A stretch of 64,000 bases of DNA from Citrobacter sp. Awk 4 (GTDB lineage Bacteria; Pseudomonadota; Gammaproteobacteria; Enterobacterales; Enterobacteriaceae): the NCBI RefSeq assembly GCF_028069725.1, contig NZ_JANEWG010000004.1, forward strand, positions 84,675 to 148,674, given 5' to 3'. This document shows positions 49,169 through 59,988 of the stretch, one piece after another. The stretch's first letter is position 1; every line of letters starts with the position of its first letter. Both the position numbers and the translations under genes were made by a program. The notes under the pieces are model-generated. The model was not told the origin of the DNA and made no database searches. It saw only the letters and a list, made by a program, of their open reading frames with translations.

Positions 49169-49194
49169 ACTCCGCTCTGCACCCAGAGCGGAGT
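49169..49194. terminator. hairpin between the GNAT gene and betA
   Basis: Perfect ten-base arms ACTCCGCTCT and AGAGCGGAGT with a six-base loop lie between the two convergent stop codons. The U tract is weak, but position suggests a shared terminator. Confidence 0.7.
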
Positions 49195-49199
49195 TCGTA

Positions 49200-50876
49200 T
49201 TAACGACGTGGCGTTCTTCGTACAGGCGTATCACCTGCCACATAATAATCGGCGGTACTTTTGGCCAGCGGTGTACGAGCGCGAATAAGGTCGGCAATTT
49301 TCTCGCCGATCATGATGGTGGTGGCGTTCAGATTGCCGGTGATGATTTGCGGCATAATCGAGGCATCCACCACGCGCAGATTCTCTACGCCGTGGACTCT
49401 CCCTTCACCATCTACCACCGCCATCTCGTCATACCCCATTTTACAGGTCCCGCAGGGATGAAACGCCGTCTCGGCGTGATCGCGCACAAAGGCGTCCAGT
49501 TGTTCATCGGTCTGGCAGTCAATCCCCGGACTGATTTCCCGGCCACGGTATTTATCCAGCGCGGGCTGGTTGATGATTTCACGTGTGATGCGAATCGCGT
49601 CGCGAAACTCCTGCCAGTCCTGCTCTGCCGACATGTAATTGAACAGGATGGACGGGTGTTCACGCGGGTCACGTGAGGTCAGATGTACATGGCCCCGACT
49701 GGGGGAGCGCATCGAACCCACGTGGCACTGAAAACCGTGTTCCTTGACGGCGTTCGAGCCGTTGTAATTAATGGCGACCGGCAGGAAGTGGTACTGAAGG
49801 TTCGGCCAGGCAAACCCATCACGGCTGCGGATAAACCCTCCCGCTTCAAAATGATTGCTGGTACCCGTGCCAGTGCCGCCAAACAACCATTCAGCGCCAA
49901 TCTTCGGCTGGTTCCACCATTGTAGAGCCGGGTAGAGCGACACCGGTTCTTTGCATTCATATTGCAGGTACATCTCCAGATGATCCTGCAGGTTTTCGCC
50001 GACGCCGGGGAGCGGGTGTACCAGCGGAATAGCAAAGGCGGCGAGCAGCGCCGGATCGCCCACGCCGGAGCGTTGCAGGATCTGTGGCGAGGCAATCGCC
50101 CCGGCACAAAGCAGCACTTCTTTGCGTGCGGTCGCTTTGTTCGCAATCGTGCTGTCGCCTTCCAGCCACTCCACGGCCACTGCTTTTTTACCGTCAAAGA
50201 GGATGCGGTCGGTCAGGGCATGGGTGATGATGGTTAGATTCGGGCGCATCCGGGCCTGATCAAGATAGCCCCGCGCGGTGCTGGCGCGGCGACCTCGAGG
50301 CGTGACGGTTCTGTCCATCGGACCAAAACCTTCCTGCTGGTAGCCGTTGAGATCGTCGGTTCGGGGATATCCTGCCTGGACGCCAGCATCTACCATTGCA
50401 TGGAACAGTGGATTGTTATTGTGCTTTGGGGTGGTGACGCTCACCGGGCCTTCACCGCCATGATAGTCACTGGCGCCGGTATCACGGGTTTCCGCTTTAC
50501 GGTAGTAGGGCAGGCAATCGAGGTAGCTCCAGTGTTCGAGACCCGGCTCCTGCGCCCAGTTATCAAGATCCAGGGCATTGCCGCGGATATAACACATGCC
50601 ATTAATCAGTGACGATCCGCCCAGCCCTTTTCCTCGCCCGCACTCCATGCGGCGAAAGTTCATGTACGGTTCCGGTTCGGTTTCATAGGCCCAGTTATAG
50701 CGCCGACCCTGCAAGGGGAAGGCAAGAGCGGCGGGCATCTGGGTGCGAAAGTCGGCGCGATAGTCCGGACCGCCTGCTTCCAGCAGCAGTACGGTGGTAT
50801 CGTGGTCTTCTGTTAAACGTGTCGCCAGCACGTTGCCGGCGGAGCCGGCGCCAATAATGATGTAGTCAAAATGCAA
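49200..50876 (-). CDS. betA: choline dehydrogenase BetA
   Basis: 558 residues of the GMC flavoprotein family. Start set at TTG 50876 (encoding [14 protein letters not shown] after it), six bases after AGGAGG, as for E. coli betA; the frame is open to 50921 but that would add 15 codons overlapping betB. FAD-binding GAGSAGN at the N-terminus; GMC signatures [13 protein letters not shown] and [13 protein letters not shown]; active-site region HPCGTCKMG. It oxidises choline to betaine aldehyde and on to glycine betaine at the membrane. Third gene of betIBA. Confidence 0.97.
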   Translation of the reverse strand: MHFDYIIIGAGSAGNVLATRLTEDHDTTVLLLEAGGPDYRADFRTQMPAALAFPLQGRRYNWAYETEPEPYMNFRRMECGRGKGLGGSSLINGMCYIRGNALDLDNWAQEPGLEHWSYLDCLPYYRKAETRDTGASDYHGGEGPVSVTTPKHNNNPLFHAMVDAGVQAGYPRTDDLNGYQQEGFGPMDRTVTPRGRRASTARGYLDQARMRPNLTIITHALTDRILFDGKKAVAVEWLEGDSTIANKATARKEVLLCAGAIASPQILQRSGVGDPALLAAFAIPLVHPLPGVGENLQDHLEMYLQYECKEPVSLYPALQWWNQPKIGAEWLFGGTGTGTSNHFEAGGFIRSRDGFAWPNLQYHFLPVAINYNGSNAVKEHGFQCHVGSMRSPSRGHVHLTSRDPREHPSILFNYMSAEQDWQEFRDAIRITREIINQPALDKYRGREISPGIDCQTDEQLDAFVRDHAETAFHPCGTCKMGYDEMAVVDGEGRVHGVENLRVVDASIMPQIITGNLNATTIMIGEKIADLIRARTPLAKSTADYYVAGDTPVRRTPRR

Positions 50877-50889
50877 ATAAACCTCCTGG

Positions 50890-52362
50890 TTAGAATTGGG
50901 ATTGAAACTGACCCATCTCAACCTGGATGGATTTCACCTGGGTGTAACTTTGCAGCGTCATCACGCCGTTTTCGCGACCAACGCCTGAGTGTTTGTAACC
51001 GCCTACCGGCATTTCGGCAGGGGATTCACCCCAGGTATTGATCCAGCAGATCCCCGCTTCCAGTTGGTGAATCACCCGGTGTGCGCGGTTAAGATCGGCC
51101 GTCACGACGCCTGCCGCCAGCCCGTAGTCCGTATCGTTAGCGCGGCGGATGACTTCGTCTTCGTCTTCGTAGGTCAGGATTGACATCACCGGGCCGAAAA
51201 TCTCTTCACGCACGATAGTCATGTCGTCATGACAGTCGGTGAAAACCGTCGGGGCGACCCACGCACCGTTATCAAAGCCGTTACCTTTCAGCACGTCGCC
51301 GCCGCAGAGTAGCGTTGCGCCTTCCGCTTTACCGCTGTCGATATAGCGCAGAACGTTTTCGCGGTGCGAAAAGCTGACCAGCGGGCCAAAGTTGGTGGCC
51401 GGGTCAAACAGGTCGCCTGCGCGAATGCGCGCAACGCGGGAGAGGATGGTTTGTTCAAAGGCGCTTTTCATCCGGGCTGGAACAAACACGCGAGTGCCAT
51501 TGGTACAAACCTGGCCGCTGCTATAGAAATTCGCCATCATGGCGATGTCGGCGGCGAGACTGAGGTTGGCATCCTCAAAAATAATCAGCGGTGATTTCCC
51601 GCCCAGTTCCATCGTGACCTCTTTGAGCGAGGATGCCGCAGAGTTCGCCATCACTTTTTTGCCGCTGGCGACGCCGCCGGTGAAGGAAACCTTCGCGATG
51701 CCCGGATGTTCTGTCAGCCATTGCCCGGTTTCAGCGCCGGTCCCCGGCAGCACGTTAAAGACGCCGTCCGGTAGACCCGCTTCACTGTAGATTTCTGCCA
51801 GCTTTAAGGCGGTGAGCGGGGTGACTTCACTGGGTTTGAAGATCATTGCGTTGCCTGCGGCAAGCGCTGGCGCGGATTTCCACAGGGCGATTTGGATCGG
51901 ATAGTTCCACGCGCCAATACCCGCGACGACGCCCAGCGGCTCGCGGCGGGTGTAAACAAAAGAGGTTTCGCGAAGTGGGATTTGCGTGCCTTCCAGCGCC
52001 GGGATCAGCCCGGCGTAATACTCAAGCACATCGGCTCCGGTCACGATATCGACGCTGGCGGTTTCGCTAAACGGCTTCCCGGTGTCGAGTGTTTCCAGTT
52101 TTGCCAGTTCGTCATTACGTTCGCGCAGAATATCGACCGCCCGGCGCAAAATCCGCGAACGTTCCATCGCGGTCATTGCCGCCCAGATTTTCTGCCCGCG
52201 TTGGGCGCTCTTCACGGCGCGATCGACATCCTCACGGCCCGCTTCCTGCACGGTGGCCAGGATTTCGCCGTTGGCGGGATTGATAGTCTCGAAGGTGCGA
52301 CCGCTGGCGGCGGCAGTGTATCTACCGTCAATATAAAGCTGTTGTTCTGCCATTCGGGGCAT
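50890..52362 (-). CDS. betB: betaine aldehyde dehydrogenase BetB
   Basis: 490 residues of the aldehyde dehydrogenase superfamily. Catalytic Glu in MELGGKSPL and nucleophile Cys in [16 protein letters not shown]-binding [12 protein letters not shown]. It oxidises betaine aldehyde to the osmoprotectant glycine betaine. It lies 13 bases from both betA and betI, same strand. Confidence 0.97.
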   Translation of the reverse strand: MPRMAEQQLYIDGRYTAAASGRTFETINPANGEILATVQEAGREDVDRAVKSAQRGQKIWAAMTAMERSRILRRAVDILRERNDELAKLETLDTGKPFSETASVDIVTGADVLEYYAGLIPALEGTQIPLRETSFVYTRREPLGVVAGIGAWNYPIQIALWKSAPALAAGNAMIFKPSEVTPLTALKLAEIYSEAGLPDGVFNVLPGTGAETGQWLTEHPGIAKVSFTGGVASGKKVMANSAASSLKEVTMELGGKSPLIIFEDANLSLAADIAMMANFYSSGQVCTNGTRVFVPARMKSAFEQTILSRVARIRAGDLFDPATNFGPLVSFSHRENVLRYIDSGKAEGATLLCGGDVLKGNGFDNGAWVAPTVFTDCHDDMTIVREEIFGPVMSILTYEDEDEVIRRANDTDYGLAAGVVTADLNRAHRVIHQLEAGICWINTWGESPAEMPVGGYKHSGVGRENGVMTLQSYTQVKSIQVEMGQFQSQF

Positions 52363-52375
52363 ACGCTCTCCTCGG

Positions 52376-52969
52376 TTAGTCAGTGGCGTTCGGCAAATGT
52401 TGACTGATGAAATGGGTGGTCAGCGCCTGAGCGCGACTCAAATTGAACGGCTCATTGCTGAGGGCGGCGCGTAGCCACAGTCCGTCAATCAGTGCCGCCA
52501 GCCCGTAACCCGCCTGTTGCGCCTGTTGATGAGGAAGTTCACGGCGGAACTCATAAACAATGTTGGAGAGCAGGCGTTTACCGGCGATCTGCTGCAGCCG
52601 GTACAGCATCGGTTGATGCATACTGCTCGCCCAGAAGGCCAGCCAGGCTTTCATCGCCGCCTGACTGATCTGACTATCGTCAAAATTCCCGGCCACGATA
52701 GCGCGTAATCGCAGCTCGGCGCGGGCGTCTTTCAGCGCATGCAAACGACGCAAAACCGCGTGGCGAAGCTGGCTGGTGATGTCGCGCATCGTCGCCTCCA
52801 GCAGTCCATTTTTATCCTTGAAGTAGTGGCTAATGATGCCGGTCGAAACACCGGCGCGACGGGCGATTTGCGCGATGGTGGCATCGTGCATGCCCACCTC
52901 ATTAATGGCGTCCAGCGTGGCGTCGATCAACTGCCTGCGGCGAAGGGTTTGCATCCCCACTTTGGGCAT
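52376..52969 (-). CDS. betI: TetR-family choline-responsive repressor BetI
   Basis: 197 residues. DNA-binding helices at about 25-50 ([28 protein letters not shown]), identical in type to BetI of E. coli; choline acts as inducer in the family. First gene of betIBA, divergent from betT, with a palindrome upstream. It restrains both transcripts when choline is absent. Confidence 0.95.
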   Translation of the reverse strand: MPKVGMQTLRRRQLIDATLDAINEVGMHDATIAQIARRAGVSTGIISHYFKDKNGLLEATMRDITSQLRHAVLRRLHALKDARAELRLRAIVAGNFDDSQISQAAMKAWLAFWASSMHQPMLYRLQQIAGKRLLSNIVYEFRRELPHQQAQQAGYGLAALIDGLWLRAALSNEPFNLSRAQALTTHFISQHLPNATD

Positions 52970-53019
52970 TTTTTACTGCTCCAATCATCAGTTGTTTTTA
53001 TGTATTTAACCGTTTTTTG

Positions 53020-53033
53020 ATTGGACGTTCAAT
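53020..53033. promoter_or_regulatory. BetI operator candidate
   Basis: ATTGGACGTTCAAT, a palindrome with one mismatched pair, lies 50 bases upstream of betI and next to AATATAAAAT. It matches in sequence type and location the region footprinted by BetI in E. coli between betI and betT. Confidence 0.75.
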
Positions 53034-53243
53034 ATAAAATGTGTATTAATTGTTATATTGATTGGCGAATTTCGTTAAGGAGATCTTCAGGGTGGTTTGA
53101 TTTTTTTATTTAAAAACAAATGATTATTCTTATTTCATTTCTGTGCATAAGGTTATTTTTAGTAAGCATACAATGACCTTGCAGAGTCTCCAGGAGTTTG
53201 CTGCTCAACAGAGTAGTCAGCGTTACTTAATCTGAGGTAATCG

Positions 53244-55277
53244 ATGACGAACCTTGTTACCGACGGAGAAAAGGACAAAATCAATCCCGTTGTTTTTTAC
53301 ACGTCAGCCGGACTGATTTTGTTGTTTTCCCTGACCACCATTTTCTTTCGTGATTTTTCCGCTGTCTGGATCGGCCATACACTGAACTGGGTCTCCAAAA
53401 CGTTCGGTTGGTATTACCTGCTGGCGGCCACGCTGTATATCGTTTTTGTTATCTTCATTGCCTGTTCGCGCTTTGGTTCGGTCAAGCTGGGCCCGGAACA
53501 ATCGAAACCAGAATTCAGCCTGTTAAGCTGGGCGGCGATGCTGTTCGCGGCGGGGATTGGTATTGACCTGATGTTCTTCTCGGTGGCTGAGCCGGTCTCT
53601 CAATATATGCAGCCGCCGGAAGGGGCGGGGCAGACCATTGAAGCGGCGCGCCAGTCGATGGTGTGGACGCTATTCCACTATGGGCTGACCGGCTGGTCGA
53701 TGTATGCGCTGATGGGAATGGCGCTCGGCTACTTTAGCTACCGCTATAATCTGCCGCTGACGATCCGCTCGGCGCTGTATCCGATTTTCGGAAAGCGCAT
53801 CAACGGACCTATCGGTCACAGCGTCGATATCGCCGCGGTGATTGGCACGATTTTCGGTATCGCCACCACGCTTGGGATTGGCGTGGTACAGCTCAACTAC
53901 GGGCTGAGCGTGCTATTTGATATTCCGGACTCGATGGCGGCGAAAGCGGTGCTGATTGTACTTTCGGTGGTGATCGCCACTATCTCGGTGACGTCGGGCG
54001 TGGATAAAGGGATCCGCGTGCTGTCGGAACTCAACGTGCTGCTGGCGCTGGGGCTGATCCTCTTTGTGCTGTTGATGGGCGACACGTCGTTCCTGCTCAA
54101 CGCGCTGGTGCTGAACGTGGGCGATTATGTGAACCGCTTTATGGGCATGACGCTTAACAGCTTTGCCTTTGACCGTCCGGTTGAGTGGATGAATAGCTGG
54201 ACGCTGTTTTTCTGGGCGTGGTGGGTGGCGTGGTCACCGTTTGTCGGCCTGTTTTTGGCGCGCATTTCCCGTGGACGTACGATTCGCCAGTTTGTTTTCG
54301 GCACGCTGATCATTCCGTTCACCTTTACCCTGCTGTGGCTGTCGGTGTTTGGTAACAGCGCGCTGTACGAGATCATCCACGGCGATGCGGGTTTTGCCGA
54401 AGAGGCGATGGCCCATCCTGAGCGTGGCTTCTACAGTCTGCTGGCGCAGTATCCGGCGTTTACCTTTAGCGCGTCTGTCGCCACAATCACCGGGTTGCTG
54501 TTCTATGTGACCTCAGCGGATTCCGGCGCGCTGGTGTTGGGGAATTTCACGTCGAAGCTGAAAGATATCAACAGTGATGCGCCCGCCTGGCTGCGCGTGT
54601 TCTGGTCGGTGGCGATTGGTCTGCTGACACTGGGGATGCTGATGACCAATGGGATTTCAGCATTACAGAATACGACGGTGATCATGGGACTGCCCTTTAG
54701 CTTCGTGATCTTCTTTGTTATGGCCGGGCTGTATAAATCACTGAAGGTTGAAGATTACCGTCGGGAAAGCGCCAACCGGAACACCGCCCCGCGTCCGATG
54801 GGCGTCCAGGACCGGTTGAGCTGGAAAAAGCGGTTGTCGCGGCTGATGAACTATCCGGGAACCCGCTATACCCGCGAGATGATGGAGACGGTCTGTTTTC
54901 CGGCAATGGAAGAGGTGGCGCATGAACTTAAATTGCGCGGCGCAAACGTTGTGCTATCAAGCCTGCCGCCGGAAGAGGGGGAAGCGCTCGGTCATCTGGA
55001 TCTGCGGGTGAATCTGGGCGATGAACGCAATTTTGTTTATCAGATCTGGCCGCAAAAGTATGCGATCCCTGGTTTTACGTATCGGGCGCGGAGCGGGAAA
55101 TCGACCTACTACCGGCTGGAAACCTTTCTGCTTGAGGGCAGTCAGGGGAACGATCTGATGGACTACAGCAAAGAGCAGGTGATCACCGATATTCTCGATC
55201 AGTACGAGCGACATCTGAACTTTATCCATCTGGATCGCGAAGCGCCGGGGAACGGGGTCCTGTTTCCTGGGATGTAG
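53244..55277 (+). CDS. betT: high-affinity choline transporter BetT
   Basis: 677 residues of the BCCT family, near-identical in outline to E. coli BetT. Twelve membrane helices; substrate-site strip in helix 8 FFWAWWVAWSPFVGLFLARISRGRT. A cytoplasmic C-terminal domain of about 170 residues (from about 510) is the osmosensing part in this subfamily. Start after GAGGTAAT. It imports choline with protons under osmotic stress, feeding BetA-BetB. Its 3' end overlaps the end of entD on the other strand by 56 bases. Confidence 0.97.
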   Translation: MTNLVTDGEKDKINPVVFYTSAGLILLFSLTTIFFRDFSAVWIGHTLNWVSKTFGWYYLLAATLYIVFVIFIACSRFGSVKLGPEQSKPEFSLLSWAAMLFAAGIGIDLMFFSVAEPVSQYMQPPEGAGQTIEAARQSMVWTLFHYGLTGWSMYALMGMALGYFSYRYNLPLTIRSALYPIFGKRINGPIGHSVDIAAVIGTIFGIATTLGIGVVQLNYGLSVLFDIPDSMAAKAVLIVLSVVIATISVTSGVDKGIRVLSELNVLLALGLILFVLLMGDTSFLLNALVLNVGDYVNRFMGMTLNSFAFDRPVEWMNSWTLFFWAWWVAWSPFVGLFLARISRGRTIRQFVFGTLIIPFTFTLLWLSVFGNSALYEIIHGDAGFAEEAMAHPERGFYSLLAQYPAFTFSASVATITGLLFYVTSADSGALVLGNFTSKLKDINSDAPAWLRVFWSVAIGLLTLGMLMTNGISALQNTTVIMGLPFSFVIFFVMAGLYKSLKVEDYRRESANRNTAPRPMGVQDRLSWKKRLSRLMNYPGTRYTREMMETVCFPAMEEVAHELKLRGANVVLSSLPPEEGEALGHLDLRVNLGDERNFVYQIWPQKYAIPGFTYRARSGKSTYYRLETFLLEGSQGNDLMDYSKEQVITDILDQYERHLNFIHLDREAPGNGVLFPGM

Positions 55278-55926
55278 GACGCGCCTGGCATAACGTGATG
55301 ACGCACTCGTCACGTGTTTTCCACTCGACGTTAACGACATGAACGACGATTTTTGCTGAAAATAGGGCGGTTAAACGCAAGCTAATACGGCTTGCGTTTA
55401 TCGCGCTGACTTTCGCGCTGTCGAATCCTGGCCAGGGATTAGCCCACTCGCAAAACGCTTTATACAGGCTCTCTTTGGCGGAAAAGGCCAGCGTTAAGGC
55501 GAGCGTAAAAGGCAGGGTGCTGGAGCGTAAAATTTCCCGTTCTTCGTTATCAATGATGCTGTCTGTCAGTTCTACCGCCATCTGCGGCGTAAAAATCGCC
55601 TCCATATCCACGCCTACAGGTTGTCTCGCAACAACGGCCAGTGCGGTCGTTGCACAATGGCTGATGCTGCCCGATAAACCCGCAGGCCATACCGGCTGGC
55701 GCTGTTCACCGATGCCGGGAACAGCTTTACTGCCGTAATCGCGCAGCGCGTAGACGGCGGCGATACGCCCGGCTAAATGCTCGGCTTTACGTTTTCGTCC
55801 GGCCTCGTGTAACTGTGCGTGATGCGGGAGCCAGAAGAGATCGTGCTCATGGAAGCTGTCAGGGTCGAACGCAATACAGTGCAGCGTGTGCCCGGCAAAA
55901 GAGAGGGTTGAGTGATGAGTTAGCAT
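55222..55926 (-). CDS. entD: enterobactin phosphopantetheinyl transferase EntD
   Basis: 234 residues, an Sfp-type transferase. Motifs: AGRKRKAEHLAGRIAAVYAL near 40, VWPAGLSGSISHC, VGVDMEAIF (metal site Asp, Glu) and FSAKESLYKAF (catalytic Glu-Lys). It primes EntB and EntF by loading the phosphopantetheine arm from CoA. Downstream of fepA by 47 bases, as in E. coli. The protein has about 18 residues beyond the usual end (after VITLCQ), encoded antisense to the last betT codons. A weak ribosome site suggests coupling or low expression. Confidence 0.95.
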   Translation of the reverse strand: MLTHHSTLSFAGHTLHCIAFDPDSFHEHDLFWLPHHAQLHEAGRKRKAEHLAGRIAAVYALRDYGSKAVPGIGEQRQPVWPAGLSGSISHCATTALAVVARQPVGVDMEAIFTPQMAVELTDSIIDNEEREILRSSTLPFTLALTLAFSAKESLYKAFCEWANPWPGFDSAKVSAINASRISLRLTALFSAKIVVHVVNVEWKTRDECVITLCQARPTSQETGPRSPALRDPDG

Positions 55927-55973
55927 GGATTTTCAGGAAATCCCCCTCCCCATAAGGAGAGAGGGAATCAGCA

Positions 55974-58247
55974 TCAGAAGTGAGTGTTCACGCTCATAAA
56001 CCACGTACGACCCGGTTCGTTATAGGTGTGCGCGCCCGCGCCAGCCATAAAATCACCGGTTTTCGTATCGCTGACGGTCTGCGCATTACCTTCACGCCAT
56101 AGACGTTTATCAAAGACGTTATCTACGCCGCCGGTCAGGCTGACATTTTTCGTCACGTCCCATGTCGCGCTCAGACCGACAATGCTATACGGACTGACGG
56201 ATTGTTTATCCGTACCCGTGACCGGTTTGCCCTGGTAATCGTATTTCTTCGGCTCTTGTTTGCCGTACCAGGTGAACGTTGACTGCAGAGACACATCCTG
56301 ACGTACCTGCCAGCTTAAGGTTGAGTTCAGCGTGTATTCCGGAATAATCGACAGGCGTTCGCCGGTTTCTTTATTCTTACTCTGCAGCATGTAAGTGATG
56401 TTGTTGGTCCAGTTTACGGTTTCGCTCACCGGTACGTTCAACGTCCCTTCCAGCCCTTCGACCACCGCTTTTGGTACGTTTTCCCACTGATAGATATCGG
56501 TGTAGGTCGTTTTCCCTTTGTTGGTGATGGATGTTCTGCTGAGCGGTGTCGTACCGGCTTCTATCTTGTTGCGGTAATCGTTACGGAACCAGGTCACGCC
56601 CGCCAGCCAGCCGTCACGCTTGAATTCCAGACCAATCTCTTTGTTGATGCTGGTTTCGGCTTTCAGGTCATCGTTACCCATCATGTAACAACCGATGCCG
56701 GTGGCGGCCCCCGTGGCATAACAGCCCTGGCCTTTACTGTACAGAATATAGTTCGGGTTGGTCTGGTACAGGCTTGGTGCTTTGTAGGCGCGCGCGATAC
56801 CCATCTTCAGGGTGAAGTCATCGCCCAGACCTTGCGACAGGTTCAGGGACGGGCTCCAGTTGTCGCCCACAATACTGTGATGATCGAAACGCAGGCCTGG
56901 CGTCAGCATGGTGCTGTCGGTCAGCTCCATGTTGTTTTCGGCAAACAGCGAGAAAATTTCCGCTTTGGAGTACGGACTGCGGTCGGTACTGCTCGATCCC
57001 GGAATATCGCCGCCCATAAAGGTTTGCGAGTTGGAGAGCATATCTTTCATGCGCTGTTGGGTCCATTCGGTACCCAGCGTCAGGTTCTGATTCACGAAGA
57101 AATCGAACGGAATGCTCACTTCGCTGTGCAGCATGACGTCATTCAGATCGGCATCAACGTATTGCTGCGAGGCTTTTGGATCGAAGATACCTTCGGTTCC
57201 CCCGGCTAAACCTTCTGGCGTTCGGGAGTTACGGGTATGTTCGTACTGCACCCAGTTGCTGGTGGTGACGCCGTTATCCCAGCCGCCATTCCAGGTGATG
57301 GCGTAATTCTGGCGATACATACGGTTGGTTTCTTCCCCGTAGCTATCTTTCACCAACTGGTTGGTGTTGGTGTTCTGCGTATCACCGGCGTAAAGGTTGC
57401 CCTGACGGCTATAGCCTGCTTCGAATTCCAGAGACTGGAGCGGGGCGAAATCCCAGCGTACAACGCCATTGATATCTTTATTGATCACCCCTTCACGACC
57501 CGCAGGCAACGTGTCGGCGTAGCTGCCAGTACGTTCCGATTGATGGCCCAGGTTGATGTCACGTGCATCGGCTTGCGTTTTGTCGAGATTACCGAACAGA
57601 CGGAAACTGAAATCCCCGCCCAGCGGGCCGTTCAGACTAAAGTTGGTACGTTTGGTGGAACCTTCTTCCTTATGCTCAGGCGCGTTAAAATAGGTATTCC
57701 ACGAACCGTGCCATTCGCTGCTGCCCTTTTTGGTGATGATGTTCACCACGCCACCGGCGGCACCATTGCCGTAACGGGCGGCGGCAGGACCGCGCAGCAC
57801 TTCGATACGCTCAATCATCTCCGGCGGCACCCATGAAGTATCGCCACGGGTATCACGTTCGCCGCGCCAGCCAAGGCGCACAGAGTTACGGCTGGTGACC
57901 GGTTTGCCATCGATCAGGATCAAGGTATTTTCCGGGCCCATCCCGCGAATATCAATTTGACGATTGTTCCCACGCTGACCACTGGTGGAGTTACCCGTCA
58001 GGTTGACGCCAGGCATGGTGCGGATGATTTCCGACACATCACGGGCGGGAGGATTTTTGCGAATTTCATCTGCGGTAATGGTGGAGACGCCTGGTGCCTG
58101 TAAGTTTTGTTGGGCGGCGGTCACTACGATAGTGTCTTCATTGGCGACGGCAGGGCTGTCTGCTGTCTCTTCTGCCAGAGCGGGTAGCGCTACCCCATAA
58201 ATCCCCAAATTGACCAGTAAGGCCAGGGAATGAATCTTCTTGTTCAT
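55974..58247 (-). CDS. fepA: outer-membrane ferric enterobactin receptor FepA
   Basis: 757 residues, TonB-dependent. Signal peptide ends near ALPALA; TonB box DTIVVTAA follows at about 34-41. Plug domain (about 45-190) with RGMGPENTLILIDGKPV, then a 22-strand barrel ending in RTWFMSVNTHF with a terminal Phe. It imports Fe3+-enterobactin. Head of the fepA-entD transcript, under the Fur box it shares with fes. Confidence 0.96.
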   Translation of the reverse strand: MNKKIHSLALLVNLGIYGVALPALAEETADSPAVANEDTIVVTAAQQNLQAPGVSTITADEIRKNPPARDVSEIIRTMPGVNLTGNSTSGQRGNNRQIDIRGMGPENTLILIDGKPVTSRNSVRLGWRGERDTRGDTSWVPPEMIERIEVLRGPAAARYGNGAAGGVVNIITKKGSSEWHGSWNTYFNAPEHKEEGSTKRTNFSLNGPLGGDFSFRLFGNLDKTQADARDINLGHQSERTGSYADTLPAGREGVINKDINGVVRWDFAPLQSLEFEAGYSRQGNLYAGDTQNTNTNQLVKDSYGEETNRMYRQNYAITWNGGWDNGVTTSNWVQYEHTRNSRTPEGLAGGTEGIFDPKASQQYVDADLNDVMLHSEVSIPFDFFVNQNLTLGTEWTQQRMKDMLSNSQTFMGGDIPGSSSTDRSPYSKAEIFSLFAENNMELTDSTMLTPGLRFDHHSIVGDNWSPSLNLSQGLGDDFTLKMGIARAYKAPSLYQTNPNYILYSKGQGCYATGAATGIGCYMMGNDDLKAETSINKEIGLEFKRDGWLAGVTWFRNDYRNKIEAGTTPLSRTSITNKGKTTYTDIYQWENVPKAVVEGLEGTLNVPVSETVNWTNNITYMLQSKNKETGERLSIIPEYTLNSTLSWQVRQDVSLQSTFTWYGKQEPKKYDYQGKPVTGTDKQSVSPYSIVGLSATWDVTKNVSLTGGVDNVFDKRLWREGNAQTVSDTKTGDFMAGAGAHTYNEPGRTWFMSVNTHF

Positions 58248-58424
58248 TGTATGTCCTGCTTTTTTTAGCCACGTGTGCCAACCGCGCCCGATAACGGGGG
58301 ATTAGCCTGATGTCGCCCGCCTCTGCGAAGACCCTCCATTCCAGAAAAAGCACGCAGTGCCAGAGCGTTGATAAGTGGTGAAAGACGGTTCGCGCTTCCC
58401 ACAGCGCGACAATACGCTATTGCA

Positions 58425-58458
58425 AATGCAAATAGTTATCAATAATATTATCAATATA
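58425..58458. promoter_or_regulatory. Fur box region between fepA and fes
   Basis: An AT-rich stretch containing GTTATCAATAATATTATCAA, similar to the E. coli fepA-fes Fur site and its overlapping 19-base units. Iron-bound Fur would shut both divergent transcripts. Confidence 0.85.
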
Positions 58459-58499
58459 TTTCAGCGATGAATGAAAAAAATCATGATAAACATGGGGTT

Positions 58500-59738
58500 A
58501 TGTTGGTGGCAGCGTTTACGGTGGGAAGTGATAGTTGGTGGCAGTCAAAAAATGGACCTGAATGGACACGCAAGGAAAACGGTGATTGCCGGGTCACTTT
58601 CTGGTGGCGCGATCCGCAAGGGACAGAAAATCACTCCCCGATACGCCGTGTATGGGTCTACATCACAGGTGTCACCGATCATCATCAAAATGCCATTCCG
58701 CAGTCAATGCAGCGTATTGCCGGGACGGATGTCTGGCAGTGGAGCGTCGATCTCAGCGCCCACTGGCGGGGCAGTTACTGTTTTATCCCGTCCGCGCGCG
58801 ACGATATTTTTACCGCATTGAGTGCCGGTGAAACGCCTGAGCGCAAGGCGCTTCGTGAAGGATGGCGACAACTTTTACCGCAGGCGATTGCCGATCCTCT
58901 CAATTCCGTCAGTTGGACGGGGGGAAGAGGGCATCCCGTTTCGGCGCTAGAAATGCCAGATGCTCCGGCGCAGCCTGGATGGGATCACCCTGAAAATCCG
59001 GAGACTCCCCCACGTTGTTTGCAATGGCGTAGCGAACGTCTGGGCAATACCCGACGCGTGTGGGTGTTTACGACTGGGGAAAATCCAGGTGAGAAACGTC
59101 CACTGGCGATTTTACTGGACGGACAGTTTTGGGCGCAAAGTATGCCCGTCTGGCCCGCACTCACTTCGCTCACGTCCCAACAGCGGCTTCCTGCCGCAGT
59201 TTATCTGCTTATCGATGCCATCGACACCGCTCACCGTAGCCGGGAATTGCCGTGCAACGCCGATTTCTGGCTGGCGGTGCAGCAGGAGTTATTGCCGCAA
59301 GTGCAGTCCGTCGCTCCGTTCAGCGATAGCCCTGAGCAGACGATCGTTGCCGGACAAAGTTTTGGCGGACTTTCGTCTTTATATGCAGGCCTGCACTGGC
59401 CCGAACGATTTGGCTGTGTGCTGAGTCAATCAGGATCTTACTGGTGGCCGCATCGCGGCGCTCATCAGGAAGGGATCGTTACTGAGCAATTGAAAACGGG
59501 CACCGTTTCCGCACAGGGGTTACGAATTGTGCTGGAAGCAGGCATCAGAGAACCGATCATTTTTGAGGCAAATCAGGCGCTTTACCGCCAATTGCTTCAG
59601 GTACAGCCGTCGGTGTGCTGGCGTCAGGTTGACGGCGGGCATGATGCGCTTTGCTGGCGTGGCGGATTAATGCAAGGGTTGATGACGTTATGGCAACCGC
59701 TAACCTCCCCCTGCGAGCACAAGAACAATCAGGCCTGA
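58500..59738 (+). CDS. fes: enterobactin esterase Fes
   Basis: 412 residues from ATG 58500; an in-frame ATG at 58467 exists, but it lies against the Fur box and the E. coli protein aligns best to the later start. N-terminal beta domain (VGSDSWWQSKNGPEW), then an alpha/beta hydrolase with nucleophile Ser in VAGQSFGGLSSLY and catalytic His in VDGGHDALCW. It hydrolyses ferric enterobactin in the cytoplasm to free the iron. First gene of fes-ybdZ-entF. Confidence 0.95.
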   Translation: MLVAAFTVGSDSWWQSKNGPEWTRKENGDCRVTFWWRDPQGTENHSPIRRVWVYITGVTDHHQNAIPQSMQRIAGTDVWQWSVDLSAHWRGSYCFIPSARDDIFTALSAGETPERKALREGWRQLLPQAIADPLNSVSWTGGRGHPVSALEMPDAPAQPGWDHPENPETPPRCLQWRSERLGNTRRVWVFTTGENPGEKRPLAILLDGQFWAQSMPVWPALTSLTSQQRLPAAVYLLIDAIDTAHRSRELPCNADFWLAVQQELLPQVQSVAPFSDSPEQTIVAGQSFGGLSSLYAGLHWPERFGCVLSQSGSYWWPHRGAHQEGIVTEQLKTGTVSAQGLRIVLEAGIREPIIFEANQALYRQLLQVQPSVCWRQVDGGHDALCWRGGLMQGLMTLWQPLTSPCEHKNNQA

Positions 59739-59769
59739 GCCGGGCGAGTTTTCACGACAGGAGTTGAGT

Positions 59770-59988
59770 ATGGAATTCAGTAATCCCTTCGATGATCCGC
59801 AGGGACAGTTTTACATTCTGCAAAATGCGCAGCGCCAGTTTAGTCAGTGGCCTCAGCAGTGTTCACTGCCTGCGGGCTGGCAGGTGGTGTGCGAGCCGCA
59901 ATCACAAGAAGCCTGTCAACAATGGCTTGCAGCCAACTGGACGACATTGACGCCCGCCTATTATGCCGATGTGCAGGAGGCGCAATGA
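59770..59988 (+). CDS. ybdZ: MbtH-like protein YbdZ
   Basis: 72 residues from ATG 59770 (CAGGAG six bases upstream). MbtH signature: NPFDDPQGQFYILQNAQRQFSQWP, LPAGWQVV and the WP/W residues that clasp an adenylation domain. It activates and stabilises EntF. Its stop overlaps the entF start (ATGA). Confidence 0.95.
   Translation: MEFSNPFDDPQGQFYILQNAQRQFSQWPQQCSLPAGWQVVCEPQSQEACQQWLAANWTTLTPAYYADVQEAQ

Noticed and set aside
48318..49199. hokE or an IS remnant, expected between ybdK and entD as in E. coli K-12
   Set aside because: No HokE-like peptide or transposase fragment is present; the GNAT and bet genes occupy this place.
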